From NCBI GenBank assembly GCA_964647545.1, contig CAZYHS010000008.1:1-64000 (forward strand): DNA of 64,000 nucleotides, in the 5' to 3' direction. The DNA comes from CAZYHS01 sp964647545 (GTDB taxonomy: Bacteria; UBA10199; GCA-002796325; 1-14-0-20-49-13). The translations under genes were made by a program, and so were the position numbers. The notes below the pieces were generated by a model that saw only the letters and a program-made list of their open reading frames with translations, did no database searches and was not told the origin of the DNA. Shown here one piece after another: positions 14,711 through 22,812 of the stretch; the first letter of the stretch is position 1, and the number at the start of each line of letters is the position of its first letter.

Positions 14711-15436
14711 ATGAAAGCAATAATTTTAGCCGCCGGCAAAGGAACGCGGCTTGGCGATCTGACGATAGACAGGCCGAAGTCGATGGTAAACGTCGGGGGG
14801 CGGCCCATAATAGATTCGGTGCTCGATTATTGCGATCATCCAATGGTCGATGAGATCGGCATCGTCGGAGGATTTGCGTTCGAAACCCTTTCGATACACA
14901 TCGAAATGTACCGCCGCTGCGGCTATCAGAAAAAAATAACGCTGTTCGAAAACAAAAGATTCGACGAAGGTTCCATACGCACAGTAATGACCGCCGAAGA
15001 TTTTCTCGATAGCGATTTCATGCTGCTAAACGCCGACCACATCTATCCCAAACGAATGCTTGAGCGTTTCATCGCCCAGTTCAAGGGAATTACGACCGCA
15101 TGCGACAGGGACAGAGAGCTTGTCGCCGACGACATGAAGGTCAAAGTGGGCTCCGACGGGTTTCTGACAAAGATAAGAAAAGACCTGACCGATTTCGAAT
15201 GGGGCTACATCGGCTCGACCTACGTCCCCAAAGATAGGGTCGCCACTTATAAGAACGCCATGCGCGAGGCCTACGATGTTTACGGCAAGCAGTCCAACAT
15301 CGAAACCGTCGTCGGGCATCTGGCGGCCAACGACGAAAAAGTTAGCGTCGCCGACCTAAGCGGCATCGGCTGGATAGAGGTCGACACGCAAGACGATCTT
15401 TCGGCCGCAAACGAAAAGATAAAAACACTCTTATGA
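14711..15436 (+). CDS. Sugar/inositol-phosphate nucleotidyltransferase
   Basis: A 241-residue single-domain NTP transferase. The nucleotide loop LAAGKGTRLGDL is at residues 6-17, followed by the Lys in DRPKSMVNVGGRPIID. The metal-binding LLNADHIYP lies near 105, and the C-terminal EVDTQDDLSAA carries the second metal Asp typical of IspD/LicC/IPCT-like enzymes. The best fit is CTP:inositol-1-phosphate cytidylyltransferase, because of the adjoining CDP-alcohol phosphotransferase and the inositol-phosphate synthase 1.5 kb downstream. Choline- or glycerol-phosphate cytidylyltransferase is the alternative. Its stop overlaps the start of the flippase-like gene (ATGA). Confidence 0.78.
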   Translation: MKAIILAAGKGTRLGDLTIDRPKSMVNVGGRPIIDSVLDYCDHPMVDEIGIVGGFAFETLSIHIEMYRRCGYQKKITLFENKRFDEGSIRTVMTAEDFLDSDFMLLNADHIYPKRMLERFIAQFKGITTACDRDRELVADDMKVKVGSDGFLTKIRKDLTDFEWGYIGSTYVPKDRVATYKNAMREAYDVYGKQSNIETVVGHLAANDEKVSVADLSGIGWIEVDTQDDLSAANEKIKTLL

Positions 15437-16434
15437 AGAAGTTGCTTAGATATCTATTTTCGGTGATCGGGCTTGGGCTTTTTGTCTGGCTTGTCTTTAA
15501 GATAGGCCCGTCCAAAATCGTCACGAACTTCGCAAAGATCGGCTGGTATTTCATTCCGGTCTTTGCGATCTCCATCGTCTGGTATCTTTGCTACACGCTC
15601 GCATGGATACAGTTTTTAAGGCCTCTCAACAAAAAATTGAAATTTCGAGAGCTCTTCCGCATAAAGATAATCGGCGAAGCCCTTAACACCCTCACCCCGA
15701 TGAACTTTGTCGCCGGCGATCCGGCGCGCGCGTATCTGCTGAGACACCGTTTTCCGATCACGGAAGGGACCGCTTCGGTAGTGGTGGACAGGACTTTGCA
15801 CACGATCGGAATTTTGGTCGTGGTCCTTTTGGGCATCGCCGCGGCGTTTGTCGAACTTAAATTTCTGCCAAAGAACATCAAATACGGCCTTCCGATAGTC
15901 TTTATGGTGGCGTCGGTCTTTGTGACCTTCGTTTTCATTCATCAGCAAAAAGGGCTATTCACGCTTATCGCAAGCATCGCACAACGCCTGCGCATCAAAA
16001 AAAGTTTTTCGACCAAAACGCTCGAAAAATTTGAAGAGGTCGACGGCCACATTCAGGATTTTTACAAAAAGAACAAACGCGGCTTTTGGATAGCTTTGTC
16101 CGCTCATATTTTCGGCAGGTTTCTCGGAATAATAGAGATCTACATGATAGGTCTTGCGGCGAATCAAACTTTTCCGTTCAAGGCAGCCATTTTGCTTGGA
16201 GCGGCGGCGCCAATAATAAATTTTATCTTTGCCTTTATTCCGGGCTCTTTAGGGGTGCTGGAAAGTGCCTACAGCGGAATACTTTATTTCCTTAACATCT
16301 CGCCTTCGGTGGGTTTGACAATTCAGATAATTAGGCGTCTTAGGTCGGCAATATGGATCGCCATCGGTTTTGTCTGTCTTGGGGTGCAGGGAAGAAAAAA
16401 TCTGCTAAAGGCCGAAGCGGAAAAAGAGATCTAA
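15433..16434 (+). CDS. Lysylphosphatidylglycerol-synthase-like membrane protein (UPF0104/AglD type)
   Basis: A 333-residue protein with about eight membrane helices and no soluble catalytic domain. It matches the flippase-like family: an N-terminal FKIGPSKIV, LNTLTPMNFVAGDPARAYLLR near 90, VVVDRTLHTIGI near 117 and FIPGSLGVLESAYSG near 272. Relatives are found next to lipid and glycolipid genes and are thought to move or modify lipids. It is translationally coupled to the nucleotidyltransferase and closes the four-gene cluster. A role in translocating the inositol product is inference. The gene ends 2 bp from a convergent unknown gene. Confidence 0.8.
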   Translation: MKKLLRYLFSVIGLGLFVWLVFKIGPSKIVTNFAKIGWYFIPVFAISIVWYLCYTLAWIQFLRPLNKKLKFRELFRIKIIGEALNTLTPMNFVAGDPARAYLLRHRFPITEGTASVVVDRTLHTIGILVVVLLGIAAAFVELKFLPKNIKYGLPIVFMVASVFVTFVFIHQQKGLFTLIASIAQRLRIKKSFSTKTLEKFEEVDGHIQDFYKKNKRGFWIALSAHIFGRFLGIIEIYMIGLAANQTFPFKAAILLGAAAPIINFIFAFIPGSLGVLESAYSGILYFLNISPSVGLTIQIIRRLRSAIWIAIGFVCLGVQGRKNLLKAEAEKEI

Positions 16435-16436
16435 AA

Positions 16437-16820
16437 CTACGACGACCTGCCGCCGCCCGACTTTACATCGAACATTTCGGCATATTTTGGATCGAACTCA
16501 CTAGCGTCGAGAATTCTCTCGGTAACCTCTTCGGTTATGCTGATTTCGTCAAGCTCGGGCATGATCGACTTTTTAACTTTTTCTTTAACGCGCATTTTTC
16601 TGCGGTTTCGTTCGACCGAAGTGCGGCCGATCCTGACGAGTCCGCTAAATTCCTCGGCGTCTGCTTTCATCGCCTCATGAGCGATATCGATCATCTCCGG
16701 CTGGCTCTTTTTGGGCGCAGCTTTGGAGCTATTATTTTCCTGACCCGACCTGTGCGGGCTTCCCAGTAGAACTGAATTTATCCATTTTAATATCATAACC
16801 AAGTTCCCTATCCCACTCAC
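16437..16820 (-). CDS. Hypothetical protein, 127 aa
   Basis: I do not recognise it. The first 20 residues are moderately hydrophobic (IGNLVMILKWINSVLLGS) and could be a membrane-proximal helix. The rest is charged, with a basic RNRRKMRVKEKVKK stretch near 70 and an acidic tail, ending in GGGRSS. It may be a small membrane-attached protein or an anti-sigma-like regulator, but nothing supports a specific role. It lies between the flippase-like gene (2 bp, convergent) and the inositol-phosphate synthase promoter region (divergent). The internal position inside the inositol region is the only hint of function. Confidence 0.5.
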   Translation of the reverse strand: MSGIGNLVMILKWINSVLLGSPHRSGQENNSSKAAPKKSQPEMIDIAHEAMKADAEEFSGLVRIGRTSVERNRRKMRVKEKVKKSIMPELDEISITEEVTERILDASEFDPKYAEMFDVKSGGGRSS

Positions 16821-16986
16821 CTAACTTATCGCCATCCCTCCAAAAAAGTTGCTACCTTTTTTGTTTTTTTTACAGGTTTTATTCGACGCGACTGGCTCGG
16901 TTTTTATTTAATCGTTGCAAGATAAGTTTAAAGTGCTAATAGCCCCAAACCCGCGTAAAACGCGGTAAACGAAAGGAAAAAACGCT

Positions 16987-18309
16987 ATGATGACACAGCA
17001 GCAGCCCAGAAAGATCGAGCCGGCCGAGGGGCGCTTAGGCATACTGACGGTAGGCCTTGGCGCGGTCGCAACCACCTTTATTGCAGGTGTAGAATCGATC
17101 AGGCGCGGCTCGACCCGTCCGATAGGAAGCGTCACCCAGATGGGGACGATCCGACTTGGAAAAAGGACCGATAACCGTAATCCCCTGATTAAAGATTTCG
17201 TCCCGCTGGCTAATCTTGACGACATCGTTTTCGGAGCGTGGGACCCGATCCCCGACAACGCTTATGAGGCAGCCTCAAAAGCGGGCGTGCTTAAACGCGA
17301 GCACATCGAACCGCTCAAGCCTTTCCTCACAGCTATCGAACCGATGAAAGCGGCCTTCGACAAAAATTACGTTAAAAAACTCGACGGCACCCATTTCAAG
17401 CAGGCAAAGAACAAAATGGAACTTGCCGAGCAGCTCATGGAGGACATAAGGAAGTTCAAAGAGATGCACAAATGCGCGCGCATGGTTGTCGTATGGTGCG
17501 CCTCCACCGAAGTTTATATGAAGCAGTCGCCTGCCCATGAGACGCTTGCGAAGTTCGAGGCTGCCATGAGAGCCAACGACCCGAGCATTGCCCCCAGCAT
17601 GATTTACGCTTATGCCGCCGTGAAAATGGGCATTCCGTTCGCCAACGGAGCCCCCAACCTCACGGTTGACATTCCGGCCATTCTTGAGCTCTCGCAGCAG
17701 ACCGGCGCTCCGATAAGCGGCAAGGATTTCAAGACGGGTCAGACCCTCATGAAAACCATTCTTGCCCCCGGTTTTAGAAGCCGCCTTTTAGGCCTTAACG
17801 GCTGGTATTCGACGAACATTCTTGGGAACCGCGACGGCGAAGTTTTAGACGATCCCGAATCGTTCAAAACCAAAGAGGTCTCTAAGCTTGGCGTTCTTGA
17901 AACGATACTTCAGCCCGAGCTCAACAGCGAACTTTACGGCAATTTCTACCACAAGGTTTGCATCAACTATTATCCGCCCCGCGGCGATAATAAAGAGGGC
18001 TGGGACAATATCGATATCTTCGGATGGATGGGTTACCCGATGCAGATCAAGGTCAACTTTCTCTGCCGCGATTCGATACTTGCCGCCCCAATTGTGCTCG
18101 ATCTGGCCATCTTCAGCGACCTTTGCAAACGCGCCGGATTCAAAGGCATTCAGGAATGGATGTCTTTCTTCTACAAATCGCCGATGACGGCACCGGGACT
18201 TTACGCCGAAAACAATCTCTTCATTCAGGAAATGAAGATGAAGAACACGCTGCGCTGGATGATGGGCGAAGAACCTATCACCCACCTTGGTCGTGAATAT
18301 TACGACTGA
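16987..18309 (+). CDS. ino1: myo-Inositol-1-phosphate synthase
   Basis: This enzyme converts glucose-6-phosphate into inositol-phosphate using bound NAD as a transient oxidant. The Rossmann motif GILTVGLGAVATTFIAG is at about 18-34. Family blocks follow: GSVTQMGTIRLGKR near 47, VVWCASTEVY near 162, FANGAPNLTVDIPAI near 219, GKDFKTGQTLMKT near 248 with the catalytic-region lysines, LNGWYSTNILGNRDG near 272, and YPMQIKVNFLCRDSILAAP near 350. The 440 residues agree with the bacterial long form. GAAAGGAA precedes the ATG. The gene stands alone between an unknown minus-strand gene and a terminator, and supplies the precursor for the cytidylyltransferase and phosphotransferase cluster upstream. Confidence 0.93.
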   Translation: MMTQQQPRKIEPAEGRLGILTVGLGAVATTFIAGVESIRRGSTRPIGSVTQMGTIRLGKRTDNRNPLIKDFVPLANLDDIVFGAWDPIPDNAYEAASKAGVLKREHIEPLKPFLTAIEPMKAAFDKNYVKKLDGTHFKQAKNKMELAEQLMEDIRKFKEMHKCARMVVVWCASTEVYMKQSPAHETLAKFEAAMRANDPSIAPSMIYAYAAVKMGIPFANGAPNLTVDIPAILELSQQTGAPISGKDFKTGQTLMKTILAPGFRSRLLGLNGWYSTNILGNRDGEVLDDPESFKTKEVSKLGVLETILQPELNSELYGNFYHKVCINYYPPRGDNKEGWDNIDIFGWMGYPMQIKVNFLCRDSILAAPIVLDLAIFSDLCKRAGFKGIQEWMSFFYKSPMTAPGLYAENNLFIQEMKMKNTLRWMMGEEPITHLGREYYD

Positions 18310-18337
18310 ACTGTTTTGAATTAGACCGCTAAGAAAA

Positions 18338-18367
18338 AGCCCTGAAGAATTTCTTCAGGGCTTTTTT
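18338..18367 (+). terminator. Bidirectional intrinsic terminator
   Basis: AGCCCTGAAG (18338-18347) pairs with CTTCAGGGCT (18353-18362), loop AATTT, followed by six T; an A-rich run precedes it. It separates the convergent inositol-phosphate synthase and ChaN-like genes. Confidence 0.9.
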
Positions 18368-18368
18368 A

Positions 18369-19973
18369 TTAGATCCTCTTCGGCATTTTAACTTTTTTAA
18401 GGCGTTTGTAGAGGTCAAAATAGACTATCGACGCCTCCCCCTCTTTTTTCCAGTTGGACTTCATCAGTTCACGAACTTCCGATTTGGATATCTGCTCGCT
18501 CATAACCGCATAAAAAAGCCGGTCGCCCAGCATGTAACCCAGCCCGTGAGTCACGCTGAAAAAAAGATCTGGGCGCAAAGCCCTGATGATGCGTCCGTGG
18601 TCGGGCCGGCTGGGCTCCCTCTTTAAAAAATCCAAAACAATGCAGGCGGTCTCAAATTCGGAGCGTCTCTCCTGAGGGACTCGTATCGTCGAAAAATAGG
18701 CTATCAGATTTTGAAATTCTTTTTCGTGAAAACATTTACGTTTGGGATTAATGAGCTTCGATCCGAAAAATGCCAGCCCCTCGTGCAGAATGTTAGCGAA
18801 AAAAGCGTCTTCGTGAGTGCGCTTGAATTCTCTACCGCCCAGTACATGTTTGATAAAATGGGCCGCCTCTTCGGCTGCGTGATTCACAGACAGGTTCGCA
18901 AGATAGACTATCCTCTTCTCGGGGATAAAATAGCTCTCGCTGGCCGATATCTGTCGCTTAAGTCCGGAAAGTTCTTTAGCGCTCAACTGCCCCTTAAGCT
19001 GTTGCAGAAACGACAGGTCGCCGCAGGTATAAACATCGACCTTTTCGCGTTCGTCCTTCAGATCAATCCCGAGAAACGAAGAAATATGATCGACCAAATC
19101 CAAAAAGCTGGCCCTTGAATCGGCAAAATCGATCTCCCCCTCTTCATGTTCAAGCCAATTTATGTAGGACTGCTGGCAGACGATCGGAGGGGTGTGCATT
19201 CTGCAAAACGAACTGTCGTCGATCTTTACGAGCTCTATCCGGTGGTCAAGGCCCTTTTCGGCCAGATCCCAATAGATACTGTCCGAATTTTGAAAAAGGG
19301 TCAGATCTTTGAGACTCCCGCCGGAAAGTTTTCTAACCTGCTCTGGAAGATGGGCAAGATGAAGATCACCGATCAAAATAAAAATCTTACGGTCGGGATG
19401 TTTCTTGCAAAGCTCGACGATAAGTTTCGCCGTGGCCAAGTCTCTCTGGACAAGTCCGGCGTTCCTTCCGGCCGCATCTATGCCGGCTATCGGAAGTTTA
19501 TGGTAGAGGGCAAAGTCAAATAACGGTTTAAAATTTTCCCAAAGGTCGAAGACCCAATGCTGCCTGAGCCCGACTTTTTTAATGAACTCGTCCTCTGTAA
19601 GCCCTCCGGCCAAATAATTGTCGATGACGCTTTGATGGCGGCGGTGTATCAGCTCCAGCCCCAAAAGGAGCTTTTTGTCCCGCTGAATAAAGGTCTTTAA
19701 AAGGCGTAAAAACGAACGCTGGCTCTGATTGCAGGTGTGATAATCGCCGACGTAAACGACCTGAGCCTTGGCAACGGCATCGATCATGTCGTCGTAAGTG
19801 GCAAGTTCTGAATATGAAGCGACGCGCTTTTTATAGCGAGATTCGTACGAGCTAAAGCCCCGCTCTTTGACCACAATCGAGTTCTCGATTATCTCTTTAT
19901 TGCGGCGCCAGAGATTCTTTTGAATCTTCAAAAGTTCTTGTCTTGGTGATATCCCCATCTCTTGGCGGGGCAT
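18369..19973 (-). CDS. ChaN-like protein with C-terminal helical extension
   Basis: The N-terminal half carries a ChaN/haem-binding-uptake domain of the EreA/ChaN (Tiki-like) fold: VVYVGDYHTCNQSQRSF near 76, LLLGLELIHRRHQSVID near 110, and ILIGDLHLAHLPEQV near 210, with the acidic and His residues that bind metal in the family. ChaN lipoproteins are about 300 residues. This one has 534, with an extra helical half (FETACIVLDFLKREPSRPDHG region) and no signal peptide or lipobox, so it appears cytoplasmic. I took the ATG at 19973; no clear ribosome binding site is seen, and an ATG five codons later or a TTG 21 codons earlier are alternatives. Its biochemical role is not known. Confidence 0.7.
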   Translation of the reverse strand: MPRQEMGISPRQELLKIQKNLWRRNKEIIENSIVVKERGFSSYESRYKKRVASYSELATYDDMIDAVAKAQVVYVGDYHTCNQSQRSFLRLLKTFIQRDKKLLLGLELIHRRHQSVIDNYLAGGLTEDEFIKKVGLRQHWVFDLWENFKPLFDFALYHKLPIAGIDAAGRNAGLVQRDLATAKLIVELCKKHPDRKIFILIGDLHLAHLPEQVRKLSGGSLKDLTLFQNSDSIYWDLAEKGLDHRIELVKIDDSSFCRMHTPPIVCQQSYINWLEHEEGEIDFADSRASFLDLVDHISSFLGIDLKDEREKVDVYTCGDLSFLQQLKGQLSAKELSGLKRQISASESYFIPEKRIVYLANLSVNHAAEEAAHFIKHVLGGREFKRTHEDAFFANILHEGLAFFGSKLINPKRKCFHEKEFQNLIAYFSTIRVPQERRSEFETACIVLDFLKREPSRPDHGRIIRALRPDLFFSVTHGLGYMLGDRLFYAVMSEQISKSEVRELMKSNWKKEGEASIVYFDLYKRLKKVKMPKRI

Positions 19974-20017
19974 TTTACAGAATTTTTTTGAAAAGAAAAG
20001 CGGATAAAAGAACTTGC

Positions 20018-21223
20018 TTATCTGATGAGCGAGCAACCGGCCGCAGGGGCTGCTGCGTTCTTGTCCACAAGAGGTTCGTCGTCCGTTTCGGCCTCTATCT
20101 TGACGACTTCGTTAGCCTCAACGACGGCTGAGATAGCAACCACCTCGCCACCGGCGCTGCAAAGAACTTTTTCGCTCACAACGACTCCGGGCACAACGCC
20201 AGCCAGCGGAGGATCAAGCGGCGCAAAGCTGCTTCCTCCCGTAAAAGAGCTGTCTATCCCCTGATAATAGATGTCGTAGGATTTGTTGGGAATAATCCCC
20301 GAAAGAACGTAACTTCCGTCTTCGGTTCCGGCACGAAAAAAAGCTCCGGAGACGTGAGTTCTGACATCGCCCCAAACATCTTCAGAAGAGGCGCGTCCGA
20401 CCACGTTGACACCCTGAATTCCGGCGCCCTCTTCGTCCACAAGATCACCTATGACCGTGCAAAAGTACTGCGAAAAATCGCGACTCGGATAATTTTTTGC
20501 GATGGCGATAACGTCGTCGGTCGACAGAGTTAGCTGAGCGCTCGAATAGAGAATGGGATACATCGTCGGGATATCGTCTATCAAAGAGGCGTCTCCGGCC
20601 CGAATCTCTGCGATCGCTTCGATATTGGCCTGAGTGTGATCGAGGTTCAACAGATGGCCGATCTCGTGCAGCATGGCCGCCTTGAACTCTTCAAACTCGA
20701 TTTCCATCACATCATCACGGTCACCGTCAACGAAGAGGCCGTTCATGACTATTATGCCACCCACAAAATTTTCTGTGCCGTTGACGATGGGGGCGGCATA
20801 TCCGACGACATATTTTCGGCTCCCCTCTCCAAATTCTTTTTCGATACGACTGCCGTCGTTGTCAAAGATGATGACGGGGCCGCCAAGTTTTTTAGAAAGG
20901 TTGTAGGGGTCTTCTCCGTCGAGATCAATAACCCCGCCGAACTCGACATCAAGATCGACTGCGTCAATTTCAAAACCGTCGGCCGTTTCGAGCTTTGCGT
21001 TCTGCCATACGCCGAACAGCTCGGAAATGGCCGCTACCGCCTGTTCATTTGAGATGATCGGACTTAGGTCGTCGTCGGTGGCGAACCACGTGATCGATGA
21101 GTTTTCCCAAACGACGGTCTGCGGATCAGAACCCAAACTAAATAGAAATGGGTTTCCGGCCGAAACTGTGCCGGAGGCCGAAAATACGACAGCTGCAATT
21201 ATTGAAAAGATAAGGTTTTTCAT
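20018..21223 (-). CDS. Secreted matrixin-type metalloprotease with Cys-ending C-terminus
   Basis: A 401-residue exported zinc protease. The signal peptide covers residues 1-22 (VSAG cleavage). The zinc motif HEIGHLLNLDH is at 186-196, with Asn where matrixins usually have Gly, and the Met-turn PTMYP follows about 30 residues later. A carboxypeptidase-regulatory-like beta domain (GDLVDEEGAGIQGVNVVG, near 258) follows. The protein ends AAPAAGCSLIR. This resembles the beginning of a cysteine-containing C-terminal sorting tail but lacks the membrane helix and arginines. It is the last of three secreted-protein genes, 51 bp after its paralogue. The substrate is unknown. Confidence 0.8.
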   Translation of the reverse strand: MKNLIFSIIAAVVFSASGTVSAGNPFLFSLGSDPQTVVWENSSITWFATDDDLSPIISNEQAVAAISELFGVWQNAKLETADGFEIDAVDLDVEFGGVIDLDGEDPYNLSKKLGGPVIIFDNDGSRIEKEFGEGSRKYVVGYAAPIVNGTENFVGGIIVMNGLFVDGDRDDVMEIEFEEFKAAMLHEIGHLLNLDHTQANIEAIAEIRAGDASLIDDIPTMYPILYSSAQLTLSTDDVIAIAKNYPSRDFSQYFCTVIGDLVDEEGAGIQGVNVVGRASSEDVWGDVRTHVSGAFFRAGTEDGSYVLSGIIPNKSYDIYYQGIDSSFTGGSSFAPLDPPLAGVVPGVVVSEKVLCSAGGEVVAISAVVEANEVVKIEAETDDEPLVDKNAAAPAAGCSLIR

Positions 21224-21274
21224 CGGACAATCTGCTTTTCGGCCGTAGCGGAAAAAAGTTGCTAAAATTCTAGA

Positions 21275-22798
21275 TTATCTGCGTTTGAGCATGCGGCGGC
21301 GCAATAAGAGGCCGGCGCCGACCAGAGCCAGAAGACCGTAGCCGAACTCGGGGGCAAAACCGCCGGCGATCGACATGCACCAGCCCTTCTTCTTCGTGCC
21401 GCTCCCGCCGGTATTATCGTCGTCGTCATCGGCGATATTTCCGAGAGGCGGAGGGTTATCCATGCTGATGATCTTGCCGTTGTCGGGCAGAATATATCCA
21501 GCTTTGAGAGCCAACTCGCTACCGCAGATGTTATCGGGATTGCAACGCACGACATCGGTCGCATTGTTACTGGTGGTCAAAAAGATCGAGTTCGGAATAT
21601 CGGACTCGTCGTAGCCCTCCATCGCAACGTTAGGATCGCTACCGTAGGGATTTAGACCGAACTGGAAATTTTGAAATTCGTCCGGCACCGCCTCAAGTAC
21701 GACTTTATATTTTTTACAAGGCATGACGCCGTTCAAAATATAATGACCGTTTTGGGTGTTGGGCGGATAGTAAGAACCGGAAACGAATGTGCGCTGATCG
21801 ATCTCATCGTCTTCGGCGTAGGCTATAACATTTATCCCCTGAACTCTTGTGCCGTCCTCTTTGACAACGTCGCCTATGATCGTGCAAAATTTTCTATCCA
21901 GCGAAGCGGCCGGATAGAGAGAGGCGATAGCAATTACATCGTCCATGCTAAGGTCGTATTGAGTCGTCCCCGCGTTATCCTGCAGCTTAGGATACATTGT
22001 CGGAATAACCGAGTCGTCGGCGTCGTAGCAATCTTTTGGAAGCGCGTGATCCAACCCCAAGCTATGGCCGATTTCGTGGAGCATGCTGGCCGCAAATAGT
22101 TTGTCGCTTATATCTTTAGGGTCATGGCTCGCTTCATCGGAAGTTGCGTTCGTCCAAAGCCCGTTAAAAATAATCACGCCACCTTTAAAATAGTTCGTCG
22201 TCGGGCTTTTAAACGGTTCCGACAGCCCCAAGATTCTCTTTTTATTTTGAAGATAGCCGGCCAGACATTCGGTGCGGTCATTTTTGTCGGAGAGGGCTTC
22301 GCAGCTCTTTTTGGCTTCGTTCGCGACTATCGAACCGTCTTTGTCAAATATCACAATGATGAAATTCTGACTCGCTGCCAATTTTTGATACTCTTCGTAA
22401 TTGTCAACCGTGATGTCTTTGGTGACAGCACCTTTATTTATCACCGTAAGATCGACGACGTCTATCCTCGTTTCTGTTTCGTCATTTGCCATAAGCTTGG
22501 CATCTGCCCATCTGCTGAACAGATATTCCACACAGGCAACCGCTCCGCACTTATCCATATAATCGCACGGATCGCCGCTAAGAGCCTTGCAATAACTCTC
22601 GTTGCCCGCGCTTGGCAGCGGCTTTATTCTGGACGACATGTCACCCGGATCGTACTTAAAGCTCACCGTGCCGTCTTTCCATGTGTAAGGTCTGCCGTTC
22701 TTCGAATAGAACGCCCCACCGGCAAGGGCCTGCGCAGAAAAAACAAGCACAAGAGCTCCAAGAACTGCGGCGGCAAATGATTTTTTCGACGATCTCAT
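21275..22798 (-). CDS. Surface matrixin-type metalloprotease with MYXO-CTERM-like anchor
   Basis: A 507-residue paralogue of the next gene. The signal peptide spans about residues 1-26. The canonical zinc motif HEIGHSLGLDH is at 241-251, with Met-turn PTMYP about 22 residues on, and a CarboxypepD-like domain (GDVVKEDGTRVQGINVIAY) follows. The tail has an acidic linker (DDDDDN), a Cys in KKGWCMSIAGG, a hydrophobic helix (YGLLALVGAGLLL) and terminal RRRMLKRR. This is the Cys-helix-Arg plan of MYXO-CTERM-type sorting signals, in which the tail is cut and the protein lipid-anchored at the surface. Extra cysteines (CEALSDKNDRTEC) suggest disulfides. It lies 14 bp after the small secreted protein gene. 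Confidence 0.85.
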   Translation of the reverse strand: MRSSKKSFAAAVLGALVLVFSAQALAGGAFYSKNGRPYTWKDGTVSFKYDPGDMSSRIKPLPSAGNESYCKALSGDPCDYMDKCGAVACVEYLFSRWADAKLMANDETETRIDVVDLTVINKGAVTKDITVDNYEEYQKLAASQNFIIVIFDKDGSIVANEAKKSCEALSDKNDRTECLAGYLQNKKRILGLSEPFKSPTTNYFKGGVIIFNGLWTNATSDEASHDPKDISDKLFAASMLHEIGHSLGLDHALPKDCYDADDSVIPTMYPKLQDNAGTTQYDLSMDDVIAIASLYPAASLDRKFCTIIGDVVKEDGTRVQGINVIAYAEDDEIDQRTFVSGSYYPPNTQNGHYILNGVMPCKKYKVVLEAVPDEFQNFQFGLNPYGSDPNVAMEGYDESDIPNSIFLTTSNNATDVVRCNPDNICGSELALKAGYILPDNGKIISMDNPPPLGNIADDDDDNTGGSGTKKKGWCMSIAGGFAPEFGYGLLALVGAGLLLRRRMLKRR

Positions 22799-22812
22799 GT
22801 TGAGCCTCTATA

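Noticed and set aside
22124..22780. 218-codon plus-strand frame opposite the anchored matrixin
   Set aside because: Antisense shadow; the minus-strand gene has signal peptide, zinc motif and anchor tail.
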